A stretch of 53,915 bases of DNA, taken from CAVXYG01 sp963766005. Lineage in GTDB: Bacteria > Actinomycetota > Actinomycetes > S36-B12 > GCA-2699445. The stretch covers positions 1 through 53,915 of the forward strand of contig CAVXYG010000015.1 of assembly GCA_963766005.1 (NCBI GenBank), read 5' to 3'. The position numbers and the translations under genes are program-made. Shown here one piece after another: positions 32,904-42,016 of the stretch (its first letter is position 1; each line of letters starts with the position of its first letter). The notes under the pieces are model-generated. The model was not told the origin of the DNA and did not search any database. It saw nothing but the letters and a program-made list of their open reading frames with translations.

Positions 32904-33362
32904 TCAGGCGGTCGCGGCTGCGTCCTGCTCGTCGAGTGCGGCGATGATGGCCTGGACGGGGATTCGCCCGCTGGCGACCAGTTGCGCACCTCCTCGTCGC
33001 AGTGCGGCGGCGAATGGCGCGGCCCACACGTTCTCGTAGACCAACACCGCTGCGGAGCTACCGGCGTCGAGGACCGATGCCAGCTCGTCGAAGTCGTCGC
33101 GGCCGAGCAGCCCTGATGCGGCGCCTTCGAACACCGACAGATCCACGTCGCCACCGGCCTGCAGATCAGAGATCTCGGCTGCCGTGACGGTGCCGTCGTT
33201 GTCCTTGCGGACAAACCGCAGGTCCAGCACTCGGATGAGGCCACGGTCGACCAGCTCGATCAGGATCGGCAGACCTTCACCGGTCATTCGGTTACCGGGG
33301 AACTCCACGACCAGGTAGTCGATCGGGCCGGTCTCTTCCAGTTCCACGCGTTCCACGCTCAC
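32904..33362 (-). CDS. DUF6325-like protein
   Basis: A 152-residue soluble protein. The opening is GPIDYLVVEFPGNRMTGEGL, then ELVDRGLIRVLDLRFVRKDN and DGTVTAAEISDL, matching actinobacterial DUF6325-type proteins (formerly grouped with DUF1269). The second half (VLVYENVWAAPFAAALRRGG) is also typical. It often occurs next to SHOCT proteins, as here. The GTG at 33362 is preceded by GAGAGGA; another GTG two codons on is possible. Function unknown. Confidence 0.65.
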   Translation of the reverse strand: MSVERVELEETGPIDYLVVEFPGNRMTGEGLPILIELVDRGLIRVLDLRFVRKDNDGTVTAAEISDLQAGGDVDLSVFEGAASGLLGRDDFDELASVLDAGSSAAVLVYENVWAAPFAAALRRGGAQLVASGRIPVQAIIAALDEQDAAATA

Positions 33363-33605
33363 GTCGATTCCTCTCGTCGGTGACACTCCCGAGAGTGTCA
33401 CCAGCCTGCGCACCTGCACCGCGCAGACGACACCTCAGGCTACATCGCGTAACCCACGGCCGTGGTGGTGCTGAGGAAGTGCTGCCGGTGCCGTGCCGGG
33501 AGAAGGTCAGTGATCGAGCAACTCACAACAGGCCCCGTTCGCTCCCGGTCGGCGGTGTCGATGGGGCGCGCTTGCCGGCTGCAGCGGGTTCAGGTGGGGG
33601 CGAGG

Positions 33606-33920
33606 TCACGGCTGGTCGGACGTGTTGCAGTAGACGATGCCCACCGCCGAGGCGGTCAGCACGTCGACGACCTGTTCGCGGGGTGAAGGAGTACGACCCG
33701 CCAGTTCCTGGGTGATGAGCCGTTCTGTCAGGTGCAGGATCGCGGCCGCCGCCAATGCGGCATCCATGCCACCGGTGGCCACACCCAACTCCTGATCGGC
33801 GCGGATTCGCTCAGCGCCCGTTGCTTCGAAACCACCGTTGAAGGACTGCCACACCGCCTCCAATCCGGGATCCGGGGGTGCCGCATCGATCACCGCCCGT
33901 AACGCCCGGGCTCGGCGCAC
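33606..33920 (-). pseudogene. Possible TetR-family regulator fragment (ligand domain only)
   Basis: The frame reads IDAAPPDPGLEAVWQSFNGG then FEATGAERIRADQELGVATG and MDAALAAAAILHLTERLITQ, with spacing and helix pattern like the C-terminal domain of TetR repressors. No helix-turn-helix is found upstream in any frame; a stop lies right before it. If the call is right, the gene has lost its DNA-binding half. Confidence 0.35.
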
Positions 33921-34055
33921 CTACACATGCGGCGCCGCGTCGAACATCGCCTCAAGGCCACGCACAGGCCTGAGCCAACCGCCCCCAGCGCCAGACCGTG
34001 ACCCCGGTGGTGAGACTCCACCGCGCCACCACCGGCCTCATGAGACACTGACGTG

Positions 34056-34571
34056 ATGTCTGACCAGGATCCTGAGGTGCTGCGCATCGGTGGTCGACAG
34101 GTGAGCATCGAGCGCCTCGCCTACGCCACGATCGTGTTGATGTCGGTGCTGGTCGTCTACGACGGCTGGGAGCAACTGGCGACGTTCATCGGGGTCGCCG
34201 TGGTGATCCTCGGCCCGATCCTGGCTTTGGCTGCGGCGCACTTCTTCTCCGAGGTTCTGCAAGCGTATGCACAGTTGCGGCGCCCCTTGACGGGGGCGGA
34301 GTTGTGGTGGCGTGTCGTGGACCAGATTCAGGACCTGTTCGCTGCCGTGCCCGCGCTCGTGGTGCTCGCCTTGGGCTGGATCAGCCCCCTGGATGCTCGA
34401 AGCACCATCGCGTTGCTGATGTGGACCGGGGTGGTGACGCTGATCGGTCTGGCTGCGCTGGCCGGTCGCCGGGCCGGGCTTCGGGGGTGGGCGTGGGTGC
34501 TGGCGGCTCTCAGCGGGGGCCTGGTCGGACTGATCGTGATTTCCCTGCAGATCATCCTCAAACCCCACTGA
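34056..34571 (+). CDS. Membrane protein of unknown function
   Basis: A 171-residue protein with five likely helices: YATIVLMSVLVVYDGW, FIGVAVVILGPILALAAAHF, LFAAVPALVVLALGW, IALLMWTGVVTLIGLAALAG, and AWVLAALSGGLVGLIVISLQ. Its cytoplasmic start (MSDQDPEVLRIGGRQVSIER) is polar. ATG 34056 lies 6 nt after GACACT, fitting a leaderless start; GTG 34053 is the alternative. Family not recognised, though the arrangement resembles small actinobacterial integral membrane proteins. Confidence 0.7.
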   Translation: MSDQDPEVLRIGGRQVSIERLAYATIVLMSVLVVYDGWEQLATFIGVAVVILGPILALAAAHFFSEVLQAYAQLRRPLTGAELWWRVVDQIQDLFAAVPALVVLALGWISPLDARSTIALLMWTGVVTLIGLAALAGRRAGLRGWAWVLAALSGGLVGLIVISLQIILKPH

Positions 34572-34680
34572 CCCACGGGGACACCACGGACGCTCACGTG
34601 GGCGGTGCCGTCCGCTCCCGCGGCCACACGCCGTCGGCGTCGGGCGGCTCAGCGTGGCGGCCCGCAGCAACCTGAGGACG

Positions 34681-36095
34681 TCAGAACACCTCGCTGACCG
34701 GGAGACGGCCATCGTCGATGGCGTCCAGGAAGGCTGCGTAGTCCTGCTGGTTCTGCTGGGAGTAGGCAACCGCGAAGTCGGTGATCGCCCGGTCCAAGGT
34801 GGTGCCCTTGCCCATGTAGGCCGTGATCGCGATCGGATCTCCCGATCGGGCATGGCCCCGCGCGAGGGTTCTGCCGCACAAGGCCGCGTAGAAGGACAAC
34901 TGCTCCGGGGTGGCTCCCTCGACCTCCACGGAACCCTTCCAGTCGCGCAACTGGCGCACGTAGAACTGCCGACCTTCCTGGCCCTGGGTCCAGCCCAGGA
35001 AGATGTCGGACTGCGCCTGGGCCAACCGTTGACCCTCCACGACACGCCGTCCCTGGTTGTCGTACTTGCTGGGCTGCAGGAACTCAGCCAGCACCGATGG
35101 TCCCGCCTCCTTCAACTGCAGGAACAGCGGATCCTGCCCGTCGCGGCCAACGAACAAGATGATCAGGCACCGGGTACCGACGCTGCCGACCCCCACCACC
35201 TTGACGGCGATGTCGACGGCAACGAAGCGGTCCAGCAGATCACGGCGGTCATCGGCCAGCGTCGCCTTGTAGTCCTCGATCGCGCGCCGCACGACGTGCT
35301 CCATCACCGCGGGGTCGTACTCGTCCGCCAGATCACGCAGCGGCACCAGCAACGGCGGGTCGCTGCGGATCTGCAGCCTGCCATCCACCACCTCGGTGAG
35401 CTTGGCCATGGCTTGCAGGCTGGTGCGCGATCTGGCCTTGCGCTCGAAGCGTCCCAACCGCTGCGCAACTCAGCGGGATCCAGGTCACCGGCGTCAGCGA
35501 TCTCCTGCGGCGTCAGGTAGTCGTACCAGATGTCCAGATACCCCTGGCTGGCATAAGACGCCATCGCCTGCCGGTAGGCCGCCACCGACTTCTCCGCCAC
35601 CTCGCGCTGCTGCCGCCCCAGTAGACCCAGATGCTGACCAGCCACCACGAAGCTGGTAGCCAGCCGCTTCAGATCCCACTCCCACGGACCAGGCAGTGTC
35701 TCGTCGAAGTCGTTGGCGTCGAACACCAAGTGCCGCTCACTGGAGGCGTAGCCACCGAAATTGGACAGGTGCGCATCCCCACCCAACTGAACGTTCAACC
35801 CGCTCACCGGCGAACCCGCCAGGTCGCAAGCCATGATCCGCGCGGTTCCGCGGAAGAACGTGAACGGCGACACCCGCATGCGGGCGTGCCGGATTCCGAC
35901 CAGCCACGGGACCCGGTCGGCGTTCTGCTCCTCCAACAACGCCACCGGGTCACGCCGGCCCACCTCCGCCGACCACTGCGCATGACTGGATCGGGGGACT
36001 TCGCGGCGCGCTTGCCTGCCCGCAGCCTTGCGATCAGCCACCGAACGGTAGCCATCGGGGAACTGGCCATCCTTGACCCACAACGTCTCACCCAT
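34681..36095 (-). pseudogene. DUF2252 family gene, frameshifted second copy
   Basis: The N-terminal part (start ATG 36095 after GGAGG) carries RHARMRVSPFTFFRGTARIM, LGGDAHLSNFGGYASSERHL and FDANDFDETLPGPWEWDLKR. Near 35457 the frame must shift by one base to reach the C-terminal part (GRFERKARSRTSLQAMAKLT, then GVGSVGTRCLIILFVGRDGQ and DIFLGWTQGQEGRQFYVRQL). Together they make a full-length DUF2252 protein related to the intact one at 1434-2879. It is either recently inactivated or carries a sequencing error; no other lesion is visible. Confidence 0.85.
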
Positions 36096-36220
36096 GACTG
36101 CCTCCGCGTCTCGTGCTGACCCCCCACCTACCCTGCCCGGGTTGGACCCCAGCCCCGCACCTACGGCCGCGGCCCAGGCTACGGCATGCAACCTGGGCAA
36201 CGGCCCTCATCGGCTGTGTG

Positions 36221-36373
36221 GCCACCGTCAAGACCGCTGCGCGCAAGGCAGGCCTGCCGGACATCGGCGTCCACACGCTCCGGCACGGCGCCGCCTCAGC
36301 CATGCTCGAGGCCGGCGTGCCCCTGCACACCGTCTCCGAGATCCTCGGCCATGCCTCCGTGCAAGTCACCGGC
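36221..36373 (+). pseudogene. Tyrosine recombinase C-terminal fragment
   Basis: ATVKTAARKAGLPDIGVHTL then RHGAASAMLEAGVPLHTVSE and ILGHASVQVTG match the catalytic region of phage-type integrases (HxLRH and LGH boxes). The sequence stops just before the catalytic Tyr, where it joins a cyclase fragment. Confidence 0.75.
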
Positions 36374-36476
36374 GGACTTCGTCTGCCAGGATCGCGGCGT
36401 CATCGACATCAAGGGGAAGGGCCCGACCCAGTGCTGGCTGTTGGCGGGCGAACGCGCCCCCGCCCCCACCAGCTGA
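36372..36476 (+). pseudogene. Adenylate/guanylate cyclase C-terminal tail fragment
   Basis: In the next frame the sequence reads ADFVCQDRGVIDIKGKGPTQ then CWLLAGERAPAP and a stop. The IKGKG motif and the following tryptophan-containing strand are the usual end of class III cyclase domains. Only about 34 residues remain, joined directly to the recombinase fragment. Confidence 0.6.
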
Positions 36477-36505
36477 CCCTGGGCAGGCCCTGGCCGGCTC
36501 CCCTC

Positions 36506-37849
36506 TCAGTCGAAGTGGGCGCTGATGGCAGCTGCCTCGGAGGCCACCGTCGCCTCGTCCACGAGGTCGCCCGCCTGCCCGGTGAGCAGGTCGACCCAGG
36601 CATCGAGGGTCTGTTCCGCCGCGCCGCTGTCGACCAGCGACGCCTGCAGGTCCGCAGCCGCCGCGTCGTACAGCGCCTGGAACTCTTCGTTGGCCAGGAA
36701 GCGCTCCACCAGCGGGTTCGAGCCGCCGAGCTGCGGGGCGGCGGCCATCGCGTCGGGGGCGATCTCACCACCGGGCTGCATCCCACGGGCTGGCGGACCG
36801 GCCGGGCCGGGGGTGTCGCCGCCGACCGCGCCGGGCCCGCCGTTGGCACTCGGGCTGATCCCGAAGGCCATGTTGTGGTCCCAAGCGACGACGGTGAACT
36901 GCCCGCTTCCCTCGTCCCAGCGCAGGAAGGAGTTGTTACCGGGACCGTCGATGTCGTCGAAGTTGTTGATGAGGTCCTCGAAGGCCAGGTACGTGGCGAA
37001 CGACTCGACATCGAGGTACGCCGGCAGCTCCGCGGCGAAGTCCTCGTCGGTGCTGGTCTCGATGAACTCCAGGAACGCCATGAGCGGCTCGAGATTGTCC
37101 TCCTCCCCGGTTTCCTGGTCGAAGACGTCCTCGTAGGCGTCCGGGTCGTCGCCGCGGTAGGAGTAGTCGCCGGTCGACTCGGCCTTGTAGAGGATGCCGG
37201 CGGTGTCGAAGTGCTCGTCCTCCCAGGTCTCGTCCAGGTTCTGCACGACCAGCCGCAACTGCGCCTGCCCGCCGTTGACGGAGAACCGGGTGGCGATCGT
37301 CTCCTCGCTGGCCAGCCCGGCGAGCTCCAGCAGCTCCAGCGCCACCGCCTCGTTCAGCGAGGTCTCGGTGGTGTTGGACCGCACCACGAACTCGGTGTAG
37401 CCGTCCAGCGACTGGTCATCGACGTACTTGTCCAGCCGGATCAGCCACGGCAGCTCGGCCGGGTCGGAGTCGGTGGTGGCCTGGCGCAGCGAGGAGTTGC
37501 CCTTCAACCGGATGCCGACGTCCTCGAACGTCTGCCCGTCGATGGTGACGGTCGCGCTGGCCCACTCCTTCTCCCCAGTCGACTGATACTCCGCGAGCAG
37601 CTCCTCGACGTCCGCCGGATCGATGCTGATCGCTATCTCGTGGACGGTCGTGTTGTCGAAGACGGCGCTGTCGGTGGTCGTGGCGGCCTCGATGCTGGAG
37701 GTGTCGATCGTGGCAGCCGCGTCCACCGGGGCCGCGCTGCCCGCCGATGATGCTGACGTGGTGGTCGCGGTGCAGCCGGCGATCAGTGCGCCGGCCAGGA
37801 TGACGGTGGTGACGGTCAGGCCGGTCCGGACCTGCTGACGGTGCTTCAT
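36506..37849 (-). CDS. CotH-kinase family lipoprotein
   Basis: A 447-residue exported lipoprotein: signal LTVTTVILAGALIAGC with a lipobox, then a Ser/Thr/Ala-rich linker. The CotH-type fold follows: VGIRLKGNSSLRQATTD near 110, LPWLIRLDKYVDDQSLDGYT near 135, and the putative catalytic segment VVAWDHNMAFG near 310. A Gly/Pro-rich insertion comes after that. Spore CotH proteins are secreted protein kinases; here the target is likely an extracellular protein or polymer. ATG 37849 overlaps the VTC stop (ATGA), so it is the last gene of the DUF4956-VTC-CotH operon. Confidence 0.88.
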   Translation of the reverse strand: MKHRQQVRTGLTVTTVILAGALIAGCTATTTSASSAGSAAPVDAAATIDTSSIEAATTTDSAVFDNTTVHEIAISIDPADVEELLAEYQSTGEKEWASATVTIDGQTFEDVGIRLKGNSSLRQATTDSDPAELPWLIRLDKYVDDQSLDGYTEFVVRSNTTETSLNEAVALELLELAGLASEETIATRFSVNGGQAQLRLVVQNLDETWEDEHFDTAGILYKAESTGDYSYRGDDPDAYEDVFDQETGEEDNLEPLMAFLEFIETSTDEDFAAELPAYLDVESFATYLAFEDLINNFDDIDGPGNNSFLRWDEGSGQFTVVAWDHNMAFGISPSANGGPGAVGGDTPGPAGPPARGMQPGGEIAPDAMAAAPQLGGSNPLVERFLANEEFQALYDAAAADLQASLVDSGAAEQTLDAWVDLLTGQAGDLVDEATVASEAAAISAHFD

Positions 37850-38604
37850 GAGGAACTCCCGTTGATCGTTCGGATAGTGCGGTGCCACTTGTTGGCCGGC
37901 AGGTCCGGGCGCAGCAGCGCCAGCCCGGTGCCGTATTTGCTGACCTTCGTGGGGCGGTACCCCTGCTGCCAGAGCAGCCGGTCAACCGCGGATGCGGCGT
38001 GTCCGGCCTTGGTCTCGACGATCGTCCAGTCGGCGATCATCCGGGTCGGGCCGATGGGCAGCTGGAAGGCGATGCCGGTGTCGACGGTGACCCGGGCCGC
38101 GAAGCCCGGCATCACGTAGGTGGTGCGCCGGTAGGTCGTGGCCAGCGACGGCGACAGGTCGTGCGCCGCGCCGATGGTCGTAGCGACCTGCGCCTCGGCG
38201 GACCCGGTGAGCCGGTCGCAGTCCTCGGCCGCATACGCCATCGCGGTCTTCACGGTGTGTCCGCGGCCGTCGCGGGTCTTCACCTCCAGCCGGCACAGGC
38301 CGCTGTCGGTGTAGTGGCGGGTGCGCACCTTGAAGCGGCGCGTTCGCCGGCGGGCCGCGGCCAGGTAGCAGCGCAGGTCCGGGGTGTCGAAGTAGGTCGA
38401 GGCGTACCCGAAGCTGCGGCGGCCCTCGATCTCCAGCACCCTCGTCCCGGCGGGGAACCCGTCCAGCAGGTGCCGGACCTCGCCGGCCGGCAGCAGGTAC
38501 TTGCGGTCGATCCGGGTCTGCAGATCGGCCTCGGCGACCAGGTCGTCCAGGGGGACAGGCGGGAACTCGGCCACGGCAGGCTCGCAAAGGATGCTCGTGC
38601 TCAT
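37846..38604 (-). CDS. VTC-domain protein, probable polyphosphate polymerase
   Basis: A 252-residue VTC/triphosphate-tunnel domain. Tunnel residues are visible: LQTRIDRKYLLPAGE near 30, RRSFGYASTYFDTPDLRCYL, RRFKVRTRHYTDSGLCRLEV, KTRDGRGHTVKT, and the final WTIVETKAGHAASAVDRLLW with an acidic metal ligand. In yeast Vtc4 this fold makes polyphosphate from ATP; in bacteria these stand-alone domains are assigned the same role by homology. It overlaps both neighbours by 4 bp (ATGA). Confidence 0.85.
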   Translation of the reverse strand: MSTSILCEPAVAEFPPVPLDDLVAEADLQTRIDRKYLLPAGEVRHLLDGFPAGTRVLEIEGRRSFGYASTYFDTPDLRCYLAAARRRTRRFKVRTRHYTDSGLCRLEVKTRDGRGHTVKTAMAYAAEDCDRLTGSAEAQVATTIGAAHDLSPSLATTYRRTTYVMPGFAARVTVDTGIAFQLPIGPTRMIADWTIVETKAGHAASAVDRLLWQQGYRPTKVSKYGTGLALLRPDLPANKWHRTIRTINGSSS

Positions 38605-39194
38605 GCCAGCCGCCCCGCGCTCACGGCCGCCAGGTCGCGCTCGGTGACGCCCTGCGCCACCTCGTAGCGGACCTCCACGGCGGTGGTGTCGTTGACGAGG
38701 TCGATCTTGCGGGTGACCACCCGGTGCACCTGCGCACCGAGCAGCGCCTGCAGGTGGGCCCTCGCCTCGGCCTCGTCGGTGAACGCGCGGTCCAGGGTGA
38801 TGAGCGTGGAGCGGTACCCGGGGAACAGCCGCGGATGGTCCCCGAGCCACAGCGCCAGCAGCATGACCACCATGAGCGTCGGTGCCAGCCAGGCCGGGTC
38901 GATCTGGATGCCGGCAAGCAGGCCGAGGGCCAGTGCGACGAAGTAGTAGGCGATCTCCCGCTGGCCGATCTCGAACGAGCGCAGCCGGATGATGGACAGC
39001 ACCCCGAACAGGCCGAGTCCCAGCCCGACGCCGACCGCGCCGCTGCCCAGCGCAGTGGCCACGGCCAGCACGCCCACGTTGACGGCGAGGTAGGCCACCA
39101 CGAGGTCGCGGCGGCGGTGGCGGGGGAAGAACAAGCCGAAGGTGAGGACGCCGATGGCGACCAAGTCGATGACGAGCATTGCGTAGCTGTTCAT
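38601..39194 (-). CDS. DUF4956 membrane protein
   Basis: A 197-residue membrane protein with about four helices (YAMLVIDLVAIGVLTFGLFF, VAYLAVNVGVLAVATALG, VGLGLGLFGVLSIIRLRS, APTLMVVMLLALWLG) and a soluble C-terminal domain of about 80 residues. The signature LFGVLSIIRLRSFEIGQREI is typical of DUF4956, a family usually next to VTC and CotH genes. It is the first gene of the operon. The start ATG 39194 is preferred (AGGAGG upstream); a GTG at 39233 lacks a ribosome-binding site. Confidence 0.85.
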   Translation of the reverse strand: MNSYAMLVIDLVAIGVLTFGLFFPRHRRRDLVVAYLAVNVGVLAVATALGSGAVGVGLGLGLFGVLSIIRLRSFEIGQREIAYYFVALALGLLAGIQIDPAWLAPTLMVVMLLALWLGDHPRLFPGYRSTLITLDRAFTDEAEARAHLQALLGAQVHRVVTRKIDLVNDTTAVEVRYEVAQGVTERDLAAVSAGRLA

Positions 39195-39390
39195 GGGATC
39201 TGCCCCTCCTGGGGTGGCGGTTGCGTTCACCACTAGTCAAGGACTCGTGCCTGCGACCGGGCTGTGGGGAACCTGGGAGTTCGCTGGCAATCCGGCCCGG
39301 CCGGTTCGGACCTCCGGCGCCGGGCTCCCGCTCGCGGAGGGTCATCGGCGTGGCACGCGAGGCTCTCAGCAAACGCACAGGAATCGGCCC

Positions 39391-39396
39391 TACGGT
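39391..39396 (+). promoter_or_regulatory. -10-like TACGGT element of the OmpR-type regulator
   Basis: TACGGT, then 6 nt (GCAACC) and ATG 39403; leaderless geometry in the 208-bp divergent region. Confidence 0.45.
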
Positions 39397-39402
39397 GCAA
39401 CC

Positions 39403-40146
39403 ATGAGCCGCGCTGACCAGGACCGACCACCGCGTCGCCCCGACGGTGCCGCGGCGCATCTGCTGGTCGTCGACGACGAGGAGGTGCTGCTGGATCTGCT
39501 GCGCGATGCGCTGCGCTTCGCCGGGTATGAGGTGACGACGGCGGCGACCGGCTACGACGCGCTGCGGGAGGCCAAGCGGCAGTCACTGGACCTCATCGTG
39601 CTGGACGTGAACCTGCCGGATATCGGCGGCTTCGACGTCTGCCAGAAACTGCGCTCCGACGGCGACGACACCCCGGTGGTGTACCTGACGGCGCGGGACG
39701 CGGCGGAGGATCTACGGACCGGCTTCACCCGGGGCGGCGACGACTACGTCACCAAACCGTTCAGCCTGGAGGAGCTCGACCTGCGCATCCAAGCGATCCT
39801 GCGGCGGCGCCTTCCCTCGGCGGCGGCAGCAGCGGCGCAGCGCCTCGTGGTGGGCGATCTGGTGGTGGACGACGATGCGCACCGGGTCTGGCTCGCCGAG
39901 GAGGAGCTCGAGCTGTCGCCCACCGAGTACCGGCTGCTGCACTACCTGATGCTGAATGAGGGCCGGGTGCTGTCGAAGGCGCAGATCCTGGAGCGCGTCT
40001 GGCAGTACGAGTTCGACGGCGACGCCGCGGTGGTGGAGACCTACGTCAGCTACCTGCGCCGCAAGCTCGACCGCGGCGGCCCCTCGCTGATCCGCACCGT
40101 CCGCGGCGTCGGCTACTCGCTGCGGATGCCCGACGAGACGCCATGA
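39403..40146 (+). CDS. OmpR/PhoB-family response regulator
   Basis: A 247-residue regulator. The receiver domain (LLVVDDEEVLLDLLRDALRF; phospho-Asp in LIVLDVNLPDIGG; TARDAAED; YVTKPFSLEEL) is followed by a winged-helix DNA-binding domain (LELSPTEYRLLHYLMLNEGR, VETYVSYLRRKLD, IRTVRGVGYSLRM). It overlaps the kinase gene by 4 bp. Being divergent from the DUF4956-VTC-CotH operon, it is a plausible regulator of that operon, perhaps in response to phosphate or envelope conditions (inference). Confidence 0.92.
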   Translation: MSRADQDRPPRRPDGAAAHLLVVDDEEVLLDLLRDALRFAGYEVTTAATGYDALREAKRQSLDLIVLDVNLPDIGGFDVCQKLRSDGDDTPVVYLTARDAAEDLRTGFTRGGDDYVTKPFSLEELDLRIQAILRRRLPSAAAAAAQRLVVGDLVVDDDAHRVWLAEEELELSPTEYRLLHYLMLNEGRVLSKAQILERVWQYEFDGDAAVVETYVSYLRRKLDRGGPSLIRTVRGVGYSLRMPDETP

Positions 40147-41567
40147 CGCTGCGCACCCAGCTCACCGCGGCGGTCGCGGTCGTCCTGCTCGTGGCATCCA
40201 GCCTGCTGGCGGTCGTGGCGGTCCGCGGTTTCACCAACTCCGCGGTGGCACAGATCGACCAGCAGCTGCTCGACATCACCAGTCGGCCCATGGGTGGCCC
40301 CGGTCCCGCGCTGGACGCGCCGCCTCCAGCGCCGGCGGCGGATGAGGACGCCGAGGTCGAATATCGGCCGATCGCCGAGGCCCGCTACGACGCCGACGGC
40401 CTCCTGGTGGCCGCCGTGCCGGCCGGCTTCAGCGACGACCCCGAACCGCTGCCCGCGCTGCCGGAGACACTGCCAGCCGACGGCGAAGCATCGACACCGG
40501 TCACCGTGCCGGCCGTCGACGGGAGCCTGGAGTACCGCGCGATGGCGACGCCCCTGCCAGACGGCGGCACCCGGGTGGTGGCGATATCGCTGGCGAACGT
40601 GCAGGCGACCACCGATGACCTCATCCGCCTGGTGCTCATTGCCGGCGGGGTCATCCTGCTCGGGGCGGCGCTGGCCTCCTGGCTCATCATCCGACGCAGC
40701 CTGCAGCCGATCGACGAGATGATCGACACCGCTGAAGCGATCGGCGCCGGCGACCTGTCCCGGCGCATCGACCATCCCGAGGACGACACCGAGATCGGTC
40801 GGCTGGCCAAGGCGCTGGACGACATGCTCGCCCAGCTCGACGGCGCCTTCGCCGAGCGGGCGGCCAGCGAGCAGCAGCTGCGCCGGTTTGCCGCCGACGC
40901 CTCGCACGAGCTGCGCACCCCGATCGCGGCGATCAGCGGCTACGCGGAGCTCTACGGGCAGGGCGGCATCCCGGCCGGCGAGCCGTTGGACCAGGCGATG
41001 GGCCGGATCGCCTCGGAGAGCGGCCGGATGGGCCGATTGGTGGAGGACCTGCTGCTGCTGGCGCGGCTGGACCAGGAGCAGCCGCTGGAGTGGTCGGAGG
41101 TCGACCTGGCCGCACTGGCCCGGGACGCCGCCGCCGACCTGCGGGCGGTGGACCCCGACCGGCCGGTCACCGTCGATGCCGAGCAGCCGGTGGTCGTGCG
41201 GGGCGATGAGCGGCGGCTGCGGCAGGTGGTAGCGAATCTGGTCAGCAACGCGCGTTCCCACACCCCCGACGGCACGCCGATCCACATCTCGGCGCGGGCC
41301 GAGTCGGCCCATGAGTCGGTGCTCATCGTCGCCGACGAGGGGCCGGGCATCGACCCGCGGATCCGCGACCGTGTCTTCGACCGGTTCTACCGCGGGGACA
41401 AGTCCCGCAAAGTCGGGACCGGCGGCAGCGGGCTTGGGCTGTCGATCGTGGCCAGCGTGGTGGCGGCGCACGGCGGGAACGTCGAGGTGGGCGACACAGG
41501 CCGTGGCGCGGCAATCTCGGTACACCTGCCGGTGTCGAGCGCGGTTCCTGCGTATGAGCGGCGTTGA
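40143..41567 (+). CDS. Sensor histidine kinase, HAMP/HisKA type
   Basis: A 474-residue kinase: helix 1 (residues ~8-30), an extracellular domain of ~130 residues rich in Pro/Asp/Glu, helix 2 (LIAGGVILLGAALASWLIIR), HAMP, then HisKA with phospho-acceptor His255 in FAADASHELRTP. The HATPase_c boxes are also clear: VANLVSNARSHTPDGTPI (N), VADEGPGIDP (G1), DRFYRGD (F) and GGSGLGLSIV (G2). ATG 40143 overlaps the regulator stop (ATGA). The acidic sensor domain might bind cations or antimicrobial peptides (inference). Confidence 0.92.
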   Translation: MTLRTQLTAAVAVVLLVASSLLAVVAVRGFTNSAVAQIDQQLLDITSRPMGGPGPALDAPPPAPAADEDAEVEYRPIAEARYDADGLLVAAVPAGFSDDPEPLPALPETLPADGEASTPVTVPAVDGSLEYRAMATPLPDGGTRVVAISLANVQATTDDLIRLVLIAGGVILLGAALASWLIIRRSLQPIDEMIDTAEAIGAGDLSRRIDHPEDDTEIGRLAKALDDMLAQLDGAFAERAASEQQLRRFAADASHELRTPIAAISGYAELYGQGGIPAGEPLDQAMGRIASESGRMGRLVEDLLLLARLDQEQPLEWSEVDLAALARDAAADLRAVDPDRPVTVDAEQPVVVRGDERRLRQVVANLVSNARSHTPDGTPIHISARAESAHESVLIVADEGPGIDPRIRDRVFDRFYRGDKSRKVGTGGSGLGLSIVASVVAAHGGNVEVGDTGRGAAISVHLPVSSAVPAYERR

Positions 41568-41639
41568 GCCGACCTGGCGCTCACCCCTCATGCGCGGCGA
41601 TCTGGCTGGAGGCGGACGACACTGTCACCGGCCAGCGGG

Positions 41640-41927
41640 GGCGGCTCGAACGCCCGCGCCCAGATCGGCTCCGGTAACACCGCCACGGCCAGCAAGGAGT
41701 TCCGCACCTACGCCGAGGCCTCCGGGTACCGCCACTCCTTCCACGAGCTGCGCCACTTCTTCGCCACGGTGGCCGCGTCGGAGGTGACGCTGGAGTCGCT
41801 GTCCAAGGTGCTCGGCCACAAGCGCCGCGCCACGACGTCCGACATCTACGGCCACTTGTACGAGCCGGACGCGCGCAAGGTCACGAGCGCGGTGGAGAAG
41901 GTGCTCCGCGCCGACGACACCGCATAG
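41640..41927 (+). pseudogene. Tyrosine integrase C-terminal fragment beside tRNA-Arg
   Basis: The plus strand reads ATASKEFRTYAEASGYRHSF then HELRHFFATVAASEVTLESL, SKVLGHKRRATTSDIYGHLY and a tail. The HxLRH box, LGH box and YGHLY (with the catalytic Tyr) are present, so the catalytic end is intact but the N-terminal two thirds and any start codon are gone. It points toward tRNA-Arg, 90 bp away, the usual place of an integrase after insertion. Confidence 0.8.
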
Positions 41928-41994
41928 GTCGAACGGGCGTTCGTGGAAAACTGTCGTCAAACGCCCCGCACGCCAACCACGACACCCCGAAACC

Positions 41995-42009
41995 CGTTGC
42001 CCCGCAACG
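41995..42009 (-). terminator. Short hairpin downstream of tRNA-Arg
   Basis: CGTTGC (41995-42000) and GCAACG (42004-42009) around CCC, 8 nt past the tRNA 3' end; a weak T-containing stretch follows on the minus strand. Confidence 0.4.
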
Positions 42010-42016
42010 CCCAAGG

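Noticed and set aside
36113..37750. 545-residue plus-strand frame across the CotH gene
   Set aside because: Only its first part (recombinase fragment) is meaningful; the rest is antisense to CotH.
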